Below the pieces are notes generated by a model. That model did no database searches, was not told where the DNA came from, and saw only the letters and a list, made by a program, of their open reading frames with translations. 6,027 bases of DNA, from NCBI GenBank assembly GCA_046316025.1, contig JBKCXU010000040.1, positions 1-6,027 on the forward strand. The letters are read 5' to 3'. A program made the position numbers and the translations under genes. Of the stretch, positions 1 to 5,492 are shown piece by piece (position 1 is the first letter of the stretch; each line of letters starts with the position of its first letter). This stretch comes from JAJTHJ01 sp046316025. GTDB lineage: Bacteria > Pseudomonadota > Gammaproteobacteria > Burkholderiales > Burkholderiaceae_F.

Positions 1-1
1 G

Positions 2-26
2 CCCTCCCCCGCTGCGCAGGGGAGGG
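2..26. repeat. GC-rich hairpin, left copy (REP-like; possible terminator)
   Basis: Arms CCCTCCCC (2-9) and GGGGAGGG (19-26) are perfect 8-base inverted repeats around a 9-base centre that contains the palindrome CTGCGCAG (12-19). On the + strand the right arm is followed by AGTTTTCTTG (27-36), so the structure could act as a weak intrinsic terminator for a gene to the left of the window; the T-run is only four long and interrupted. The same arm sequence recurs in the hairpin at 68-91, which suggests a dispersed palindromic element rather than a terminator private to one gene. The pairing is seen directly; the function is inferred. Confidence 0.6.
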
Positions 27-67
27 AGTTTTCTTGCCGCCGCGCTGCACCGCGCAGCGGGTTTTCT

Positions 68-91
68 CCCTCCCCCGCCTGCGGGGGAGGG
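68..91. repeat. GC-rich hairpin, right copy (REP-like)
   Basis: CCCTCCCCCGC (68-78) and GCGGGGGAGGG (81-91) are perfect 11-base inverted arms separated by only two bases, so the innermost pairs must open to form a loop. It is followed by CCGGGGTGGGGGC (92-104), a G-rich tail of the kind often attached to such repeats in high-GC proteobacteria. There is no T-run on the + strand side, and read on the minus strand the hairpin is followed by AGAAAAC, so it does not look like a terminator in either direction. It lies 54 bases upstream of the first gene of the operon. Confidence 0.65.
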
Positions 92-145
92 CCGGGGTGG
101 GGGCGCCGAGCGCCGCAGCTCGGTCAACTGTCGGTTAGCACCACC
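92..145 (+). other. Leader upstream of the baseplate operon, no clear signals
   Basis: Between the right hairpin and the first start codon I see no convincing sigma70 -35/-10 pair, operator-like palindrome or riboswitch-like structure. There is also no purine-rich Shine-Dalgarno tract in the last 20 bases before the ATG at 146 (the sequence reads GTCGGTTAGCACCACC). Either the operon promoter lies to the left of the window and transcription reads through the hairpins, or it uses a sigma factor whose site I cannot recognise. Confidence 0.3.
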
Positions 146-415
146 ATGCTCAAACCCGGCACCCCCACCGCCTTCAGCGCCGATTCAATGGCCTATGCGA
201 TCGAGCAGGCGATGATCGCCTTCGAGGTGTTCGATCCGGCCGACGACACCGACGAGGCGGTCGAGCAGCGGCGCAAGGCGCTGGCCGCGATCGCCACCGG
301 CATCGTCAACCACCTGAAGGCCGCGCTCGAGATCACCGTCGCGCAGAACAAGATCGCCGCCGGCCTGCCGGCCGCGGCGGTGCAGTTGCGCGGCCAGGAC
401 GGAGCCGTCCAATGA
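146..415 (+). CDS. Small protein of unknown function, first gene of the baseplate operon in this window
   Basis: This encodes 89 aa that I cannot assign to a named family. It is acidic in the middle (D/E-rich around residues 30-40) and predicted largely helical: one helix about 12-28, a second about 37-68 through the segment RRKALAAIATGIVNHLKAAL, then an Ala/Gly-rich flexible C-terminus. There is no signal peptide, membrane segment or cysteine. Small helical proteins with an IAxxIVxHL-like pattern occur near phage structural genes, which fits its place here, but that is only a resemblance. The stop overlaps the gp25-like start by four bases (ATGA), implying translational coupling and making it a probable co-expressed morphogenesis or baseplate accessory protein. 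The start is uncertain: the ATG at 146 has no Shine-Dalgarno, and neither has the alternative ATG at 188. Coding status is supported by the coupling and by GC-rich third positions like its neighbours. Confidence 0.7.
   Translation: MLKPGTPTAFSADSMAYAIEQAMIAFEVFDPADDTDEAVEQRRKALAAIATGIVNHLKAALEITVAQNKIAAGLPAAAVQLRGQDGAVQ
401..404 (+). promoter_or_regulatory. Ribosome binding site for the gp25-like gene
   Basis: GGAG lies seven bases before the ATG at 412, inside the end of the preceding small gene. Together with the ATGA stop/start overlap it supports the ATG at 412 and coupled translation. Confidence 0.6.
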
Positions 416-816
416 GCCTGCCCGCCGACCGCGCACCGCGCGTGCTCGCCTTCCCGTTCGGTCTGGCGGCCGACGGCCGGGTCGCCACCGCCGATGCCGA
501 GCAGGTGATCCGCCAGCGGATCGAGCAGCTTTTGTTCACCGATCCGGGCGAGCGCGTGATGCTGCCGGAGTTCGGCTGCGGGCTGAACCAGCTCGTGTTC
601 CAGGGCAACAACCCGCTGCTGGCCGCCGCCGCGGAGTTCCGCATCGCCAAGGCGCTGCAGAACTTCCTCAACGGCCAGGTGATGGTCAATGCAGTGGACG
701 TGCAGGCCGACGGCGAGCTGCTGCGGATCGAAGTCACCTACACCAAGGCGCGCGAGCTGGAGCAGGCCACCGCCGTCTACCAGTTGCTGCCGTTCCGCGG
801 AGGCAATCGTGGCTGA
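412..816 (+). CDS. gpW/gp25-family baseplate protein (T4 gp25 / Afp9 / TssE-like)
   Basis: This 134-aa protein has the size and layout of phage T4 gp25 and P2 gpW relatives. The N-terminal part has FPFGLAADGRVATAD (residues about 14-28), typical of the family. It is followed by the helix QVIRQRIEQLLFT (31-43) and the hallmark turn PGERVMLPEFGCGLNQLVF (45-63). The P-E-F-G part sits where T4 gp25 and TssE carry their conserved EPR-like core that contacts the first sheath ring. A C-terminal alpha/beta part ends in a YQLLPF strand (123-128). In known contractile machines this protein joins the central hub, the wedge proteins and the sheath, and starts sheath polymerisation. It is translationally coupled to both neighbours (4-base overlap upstream, 8-base downstream). 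TssE of a T6SS is the other family member to consider, but the tandem J-like and gpI-like genes that follow argue for an eCIS or phage tail. Confidence 0.93.
   Translation: MSLPADRAPRVLAFPFGLAADGRVATADAEQVIRQRIEQLLFTDPGERVMLPEFGCGLNQLVFQGNNPLLAAAAEFRIAKALQNFLNGQVMVNAVDVQADGELLRIEVTYTKARELEQATAVYQLLPFRGGNRG
799..803 (+). promoter_or_regulatory. Ribosome binding site that fixes a GTG start
   Basis: A perfect GGAGG lies five bases before GTG at 809 and inside the last codons of the gp25-like gene. It is the strongest Shine-Dalgarno in the window. It decides the start of the next gene in favour of this GTG over the in-frame ATG at 689, which would bury 120 bases of the gene inside gp25 with no comparable site. 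Confidence 0.8.
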
Positions 817-2596
817 TTGCCTGGCCGTCGATTGGGGCCGCGCCGCGCCGCCGGCGGACGTGCAGCCTGCCGCTTGGCCGCGCGAGCTGATGGCGGCCGA
901 CTACGACAGCCTGCTGCGGCTGATGCTCGATCGGCTGGCCGCGCGAATGCCCGGCTGGCAGCGGCTGAACGAAGCCGATCTCGGACTGGCGCTGCTCGAA
1001 CTGTTTGCCTATGCCGGCGATCAGGCCGCCTATCTGATCGACCGGGTGGCGCTCGAAGGCTATCTGCGCACCGCCACCCAGCGCGAGTCGGTCGCCAAGC
1101 TGGCGCGGCTGATCGACTACGCGCTCGACCCCGGCGCCGCGGCCGAGACGCTGCTGGTGCTGCAAGGCGACGGCAGCGCGCCCTTCGTGCTTCCGCGCGG
1201 CTTTGCGGTGGCGACCGACGCGGCCGAAGGCGAAGCCGCGGTGGTGTTCGAAACCGCGGCCGACGCGATCGTCGATCCGCAGCTGTCCGCGCTGGCGATC
1301 GCCTCGGTCGCGGCCGACGGTGCCAGCCTCACGCTCGGCGCCGCGGCGCCCGCCGCCTTGCAGGCCGGGCGGGACCTGGTACTGATCAAGGGCCGGCTGC
1401 GGGTGCAGGCCCGGGTCGGCGCAGCGCCCGCCGGTGCGGTGGTGCCGCTGGCCGCCCCGCTGGCCGCCGGCGAGCGCGACCTCGCGGGCGGCACCGCCTG
1501 CGGCAACCTGGTTGCGGCCAGCCATGGCGAAACCCATGTGCAGGAAGCCGAGGGCAGTGGCGCGCCGGGGCAGCGGATCGAACTGGACTTCGTGCCGCTG
1601 ACGCGGATTGCCACCGGCCCGCGCAGCGCGCGCTCCACGCTCGAAGTGCGGGTGGCCGGGCTCAACTTCACCGAGGTCGAGAACTTTCTTGCCAGCGGCC
1701 CGACCGATCCGCATTACCGGCTGCTGGGTGCCAACGACGGCGGCGTGACCGTGGTCTTCGGCGACGGCCTGCAGGGCCGCGCGCCGGCGCCGGGGCAGGA
1801 CATCGAGCTCGCCTACCGCAGCGGCCTCGGCAGCGCCGGCCGGGTCGGCGCCGACCGGCTGCGGCTCTTCAAGCCGCCGGCGCTGCCGCTGGCCGACCAG
1901 AAGCTCACCGCGATCTTCAATCCCTTCGCGGTGGCGAGCGGGCGCGACCCCGAGCCGCTGGCGCGCGCGCGGCAGCAGGCGCCGTATCAACTCGTCCGCC
2001 AGAACCGCGCGGTGACGGCGGGCGACTACGAGGCGCTGGCGCGTCGCGGCGTCGCGCTTGCCGGCGTGCCGGTCGTGCCGCTGGCGGCCAAGGCGCGGCT
2101 GCGCCACCTGGGCGCGGTGCCGACCATGAGCGTGAGCCTGGATCTGCCCGGCCATGCGCCGTTGACGGCCCCGCTGCGCGCGGCCTTTGCTGCGGAACTG
2201 CGCCGCTACAAGCTGGCCGGCGTGGAGGTGCAGGTCGAAGCCGCCCGCTATGCGCCGCTGCATCTGGGCTTGAAGGTCGAGGTGGCACCCGAGTATTTCG
2301 CGCGGGACGTGGTGGCCGCGGTCGATGCGCGTGTGACCGAATTCTTCGCGGCCGGGCGCTTCAACTTCGGCGCGCCGCTTTATCTGTCGGATCTGATCGC
2401 GGTGCTGATGCCGATTGCCGGGGTGCGCGCGGTGGCGGTCACGCGCTTCAAGCGGCTGGGGGATCGTTACCCGGACCGCGAGGCCGAAGGCCGGATCGAG
2501 GTCGGCGCGCTGGAAATCATCCGCTGCGACAACGATCCGCTCGCCACCCACAACGGCATTGCGCTGGTACGCAGTTGCGGCGGCAAGGACGGCTGA
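809..2596 (+). CDS. Baseplate J/gp47-type assembly protein (TIGR02243-like, wedge subunit 1)
   Basis: This encodes 595 aa from GTG 809. It is a baseplate wedge protein of the P2 gpJ / Mu gp47 / T4 gp6 group, close in style to the 'putative baseplate assembly protein' family (TIGR02243) found in eCIS loci. An N-terminal helical block (about 31-112) contains DYDSLLRLMLDRL, ADLGLALLELFAYAGDQ and EGYLRTA, all typical. A variable beta-rich part (about 113-230) follows. Then come GNLVAASHGE (232-241), TEVENFLASG (288-297), the J signature VFGDGLQGRAPAPG (316-329) with the downstream YRSGLGSAG, and AVTAGDYEALA (401-411). The C-terminus has the GAPLYLSDLI motif (521-530). In T4, gp6 subunits form the dimeric ring that holds the wedges together; a comparable role is inferred here. 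The gene overlaps gp25 by 8 bases and the next gene by 1 base. There is no signal peptide or membrane segment, consistent with cytoplasmic assembly. Confidence 0.92.
   Translation: MADCLAVDWGRAAPPADVQPAAWPRELMAADYDSLLRLMLDRLAARMPGWQRLNEADLGLALLELFAYAGDQAAYLIDRVALEGYLRTATQRESVAKLARLIDYALDPGAAAETLLVLQGDGSAPFVLPRGFAVATDAAEGEAAVVFETAADAIVDPQLSALAIASVAADGASLTLGAAAPAALQAGRDLVLIKGRLRVQARVGAAPAGAVVPLAAPLAAGERDLAGGTACGNLVAASHGETHVQEAEGSGAPGQRIELDFVPLTRIATGPRSARSTLEVRVAGLNFTEVENFLASGPTDPHYRLLGANDGGVTVVFGDGLQGRAPAPGQDIELAYRSGLGSAGRVGADRLRLFKPPALPLADQKLTAIFNPFAVASGRDPEPLARARQQAPYQLVRQNRAVTAGDYEALARRGVALAGVPVVPLAAKARLRHLGAVPTMSVSLDLPGHAPLTAPLRAAFAAELRRYKLAGVEVQVEAARYAPLHLGLKVEVAPEYFARDVVAAVDARVTEFFAAGRFNFGAPLYLSDLIAVLMPIAGVRAVAVTRFKRLGDRYPDREAEGRIEVGALEIIRCDNDPLATHNGIALVRSCGGKDG
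2585..2589 (+). promoter_or_regulatory. Ribosome binding site for the second J-like gene
   Basis: AAGGA lies six bases before the ATG at 2596, within the last codons of the preceding gene. With the TGATG stop/start overlap (2594-2598) it selects this ATG, although the reading frame stays open far upstream to position 817. Confidence 0.6.
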
Positions 2597-5475
2597 TGAC
2601 GATCGCCTTCACCGATCTGCCTCTGACTGTCGCGCCACGCGCCGGGCTGCCGCGGTTGCCCTATGCGGCCGAGGACGAAGCCGGGCTGCGCGCACTGCTG
2701 CTGGCGGCGATGGCGGAGCAGTTCCCGCAATGGAACGCGCTGCTGGCGCAGGCCGACGGCCCGCCCGACATGGCGGTGCTGTACGCCGAGCTGTATGCGG
2801 CCATGGCGGCCACGCTCGATGCGATTGCCGCCGCGCGGGTCAACGAGAACTATCTGCGCACGGCGGAGCTGCCGCGCTCCTGGATCGATCTGGCGCAGCT
2901 GATCGGCTACCGGCTGGCGCCGGGCGCCGCGGCGGCGACGGTGCAGGCCTTCGTGCTCAAAGAAGGCAAGCAGGGCGAGATTCCGGCCGGCTTCGCCTTG
3001 TCGCTGCCGGCGGACAAATTGCCGTCAACGGCGGCCGACAAGACGCCGCCCGTCTACCAGACGCAGATGGCGCTGGCGGCCGACGCGCTGCGCAACCGGC
3101 TCTACCTGCACGGCCATGACCGCAGCGCGCGGCAGCTCGTGTTCATGCGGCAGACTGAGTTGCAACTGGCTTCGGTGGTCGGCGCGGTAAAGGCGGGGCT
3201 GCCGGCGCTCTTCGTCACGCCGTTCCGGCACGAGGCGGTGCTGCTGACGGCGGTGCGCCAGCAGGGCGGCGCGACCTGGCTCGGCTGGAGTGCCACCGGT
3301 GCGCCGCCGGTGGCCTTGCAGATTGCCGATACCGAAGTGCATCTGGCGCCGGCTCAGGTGGTCAAACACGCCGCCGCGGCACGCGCCGCCGAGCTGACGC
3401 TGGGCACGCGGCGGATTCCGCTGTCCGAGATCGAGGGCTTTGCCGTAGGCCATGCGATCCTGATCGAAAGCGAAGGCTTCCGCTGGGGCGCAGCCGTGAC
3501 GGCGATCGACGCCGCCGGCGGTAAGTCCGACGGGCCGGGCGATCTGCTGATCGACCGGCCGCTACCGCAGTCGTTGCCGCGGGCGACGACCTTCGTCTAT
3601 CCGGGGCGGTCGCTCGGCGTGGTGCAGCGGCTGGCGCGCGGGCAGGACGAGATCACGCCCAACAGCGGCCACGGCTTCTTCACCGTGCAGGCGGTGCAAG
3701 CGGGCGAGACCGTGCTCGTGCTGCATGCCGACGGCGTCGACCTGCTGCAGGCCGCGCAGGCCGGCAGCTCGGGCTTCTATCTGAGCGAGCCGCTGATGCG
3801 CTCGTTCAAGCCGCGCGTGCATCTGGACAACGCACAGCACCGCAGCCTGCGGCTCTTCGGCCTCGCCGGCGCGAAGCGGTACCGGGTGCGACCGCTGCTG
3901 CTGCGCGACGTACTCGATCCGACAGAACAGCCGTTCGCCCTGGAGCTGGAACGCAGCGTGGACGCGATCGGCCCCGGCAGCCTGGTGGGGATCAGCGACG
4001 GCAGCCGCAGCTTCGCGCTGCGTGTTCAGCGCAGCGAACTCGTGGCGGGAAAGAGTCGCCTCGTCTTCGCCAGCCTGCTGCCGACCGATCTGCGGCTCGA
4101 CCGCCTGCAAATTTGCGGCGACTACAAGAACCGCGCACGGATCGCCGGCTACAACCGCTCCGACGACGTGCTGGCTGCCGGTGCGGCCGAACTGCTGCTC
4201 GCGGGCCACGGCTGGCAACTCGCCGCCGGCCGCTGGCTGCTGTTGCAGGCGCCGGGCGCGGCCGAGCCGGCGCGTATCGCCCAGATCGAAGAGCAGCAAC
4301 TCTACGACGCGCCGGTTACTCGGGTCGCGCTGGCGCGCGCGCTCACGCACAGCTACCCGCTGGCCGACACGGTGATCTACGGCAACGCGGTGCCGATCGA
4401 CCACGGCAGCGCGGTCGCCGACGAAGTGCTGGGCAGCGGCGACCCGGCCGCCGCGCCACAACGCTTTCTGCTGCGGCGTGCGCCGCTCGCCTTCGTGCCC
4501 GACCCGGCGGCCGAACGCGGCGTGCGGGCGGCGCTCGAAGTGATCGTCGACGGCACGCGCTGGACCGAGGTTGCGACCCTCGCCGCCAGCGGCCCGGCCG
4601 ATCTGCATTACGTCCTGGAGATCGACGAGCGCGAGCGCGCCAGCATCGTCTTCGGCGACGGCCGGCACGGCGCCACGCCGCCCTCCGGCCGCAACAACGT
4701 GCACGCGCGCTACCGGGTGGCCGAAGGCGACCGCATGCTCGCCAACGGCGCCGCGCACAGCATCGTCAAGATGCCGGCCGCGCTGCCCTTCATCGACGCC
4801 AGCTTCAATCCGGTCGCGGCCAGCGGCGGCGCGCCGCGCGAAGACGGCGCCGCGGTCAAGCGCAATGCGCGCTACCGGGTGCGCAGTCTGGAGCGCGCGG
4901 TCACGGCCGAGGATTTCGCCGCGCTGGCCGCCAGCCATGCCGGCGTGGCCCAGGCCCGCGCCGACTGGCGCTGGGACGCCAACGGCCGGCAACTGCGCTC
5001 GCGCCGGTTGTGGGTGACGGTGCTGGCGCAGGGCGGCGGCGCACTCAATTCCGAGCTGAAGGAGTCGCTCTCTGCCTATCTCGCCGCGCGGGCCGCGCCG
5101 GGGCTGCGCTTCTCGCTGCGCGATGCCGTGCGGGTGCCGGTGCGGCTGACGCTGGAAGTCGTCGCCACGGCCAACGCCCGCCGCGGCGAGGTGCTGGCGC
5201 GGCTGCAGGCTGCGCTCGGCCGCGAGCCCGGGGGCTACTTCCACTTCGAGCGGCGCGCGCTCGGGGCCGATCTTTACCTGTCCGAGGTGATCGCGTCCGC
5301 CGACGGGGTGGCCGGCGTCGCTCATCTACGGCCGCTGGCGTTTCACCGCGAGGACGTGCCGGCCGCGATCGAAGACCGCATCCGCATCGGCGAAGACGCG
5401 ACAGCCAGCGGCGGCGACCCGGTCGATGCCACGGTCGGCCGGCTGCGGATCGAGTTGAGCGGGGGCTACGAATGA
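2596..5475 (+). CDS. Large baseplate J-like protein (wedge subunit 2)
   Basis: This encodes 959 aa and is a paralogue of the gene before it. The N-terminal block (about 58-113) has LYAELYAAMAATLDAI, ENYLRTAELPRSW and LIGYRLAPGAAA, matching the first protein's helical block. The C-terminal core carries YGNAVPIDHG (595-604) with a following VLGSGD, TEVATLAASG (657-666), the J signature IVFGDGRHG (684-692), ERAVTAEDFAALA (766-778) and DLYLSEVIA (892-900). Between about 170 and 595 lies a long region with no domain I can name; it is mixed alpha/beta to judge by composition, with repeated hydrophobic strands and few cysteines. Large second J-like proteins of this kind (compare Afp11/Afp12 and the large TIGR02243 members) form the outer wedge in eCIS. 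The start at 2596 is set by the ribosome binding site, the overlap with the preceding stop, and the fit of the N-terminal motif block. The open frame upstream to 817 is the shadow of the first J-like gene. Confidence 0.9.
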   Translation: MTIAFTDLPLTVAPRAGLPRLPYAAEDEAGLRALLLAAMAEQFPQWNALLAQADGPPDMAVLYAELYAAMAATLDAIAAARVNENYLRTAELPRSWIDLAQLIGYRLAPGAAAATVQAFVLKEGKQGEIPAGFALSLPADKLPSTAADKTPPVYQTQMALAADALRNRLYLHGHDRSARQLVFMRQTELQLASVVGAVKAGLPALFVTPFRHEAVLLTAVRQQGGATWLGWSATGAPPVALQIADTEVHLAPAQVVKHAAAARAAELTLGTRRIPLSEIEGFAVGHAILIESEGFRWGAAVTAIDAAGGKSDGPGDLLIDRPLPQSLPRATTFVYPGRSLGVVQRLARGQDEITPNSGHGFFTVQAVQAGETVLVLHADGVDLLQAAQAGSSGFYLSEPLMRSFKPRVHLDNAQHRSLRLFGLAGAKRYRVRPLLLRDVLDPTEQPFALELERSVDAIGPGSLVGISDGSRSFALRVQRSELVAGKSRLVFASLLPTDLRLDRLQICGDYKNRARIAGYNRSDDVLAAGAAELLLAGHGWQLAAGRWLLLQAPGAAEPARIAQIEEQQLYDAPVTRVALARALTHSYPLADTVIYGNAVPIDHGSAVADEVLGSGDPAAAPQRFLLRRAPLAFVPDPAAERGVRAALEVIVDGTRWTEVATLAASGPADLHYVLEIDERERASIVFGDGRHGATPPSGRNNVHARYRVAEGDRMLANGAAHSIVKMPAALPFIDASFNPVAASGGAPREDGAAVKRNARYRVRSLERAVTAEDFAALAASHAGVAQARADWRWDANGRQLRSRRLWVTVLAQGGGALNSELKESLSAYLAARAAPGLRFSLRDAVRVPVRLTLEVVATANARRGEVLARLQAALGREPGGYFHFERRALGADLYLSEVIASADGVAGVAHLRPLAFHREDVPAAIEDRIRIGEDATASGGDPVDATVGRLRIELSGGYE

Positions 5476-5492
5476 AGCCAGGGCCGAAATGA
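5472..5492 (+). other. Six-codon mini-ORF bridging two genes (MKPGPK)
   Basis: An ATG at 5472 overlaps the stop of the large J-like gene (ATGA, 5472-5475). It opens a six-codon frame whose TGA (5490-5492) overlaps the start of the gpI-like gene (ATGA, 5489-5492). It could carry terminating ribosomes across the 13-base gap to the next start, or be a chance result of two ATGA junctions lying in the same frame. AGGG at 5480-5483, five bases before the ATG at 5489, is a modest independent ribosome binding site for the next gene. A functional peptide is unlikely. Confidence 0.3.

Larger units (their letters stand above)
2..104. repeat. Composite palindromic element with paired hairpins
   Basis: The two C/G-rich hairpins flank a spacer bounded by direct copies of GTTTTCT (28-34 and 61-67). 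CCCGCTGCGC (8-17) is the exact reverse complement of GCGCAGCGGG (52-61), so the left hairpin centre can alternatively pair with the spacer. A smaller stem, CGCTGC (43-48) with GCAGCG (54-59), lies in the spacer. The arrangement looks like two copies of one repeat unit forming a composite (BIME-like) intergenic element. The left boundary may lie beyond the window edge. Its role is unknown; candidates are mRNA 3'-end protection of the upstream transcript or simple repeat proliferation. Confidence 0.5.

Noticed and set aside
68..91. Intrinsic terminator at the right hairpin
   Set aside because: The hairpin is strong, but no T-run follows it on the + strand and an A-run follows it on the minus strand.
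1..104. CRISPR-like repeat array
   Set aside because: There are only two imperfect palindromic units with a short spacer and no regular repeat-spacer periodicity; a REP/BIME-type element explains it.
412..816. TssE of a type VI secretion system
   Set aside because: The family is shared, but the following genes are J-like pairs and a gpI-like protein, not TssF/TssG, so an eCIS or phage tail baseplate fits better.
734..2551. 605-aa ORF on the minus strand
   Set aside because: It lies antisense to a well-supported baseplate gene, and its His/Arg/Gln/Gly-rich composition is typical of reverse-strand artefacts in high-GC DNA, with no recognisable motif.
817..2595. Open frame extending the second J-like gene upstream by about 590 residues
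   Set aside because: It is the shadow of the first J-like gene in another frame: very Arg/Gly/Ala-rich low-complexity translation, no domain motifs, and a clear ribosome binding site and start at 2596.
3562..5325. 587-aa ORF on the minus strand
   Set aside because: It is antisense to the conserved J-like core and has the same artefactual composition; stop codons are simply rare at this GC content.
4113..5492. 459-aa + strand ORF inside the large J-like gene
   Set aside because: It is an Arg/Ala-rich out-of-frame shadow; the frame ending at 5475 carries all the family motifs through this stretch.
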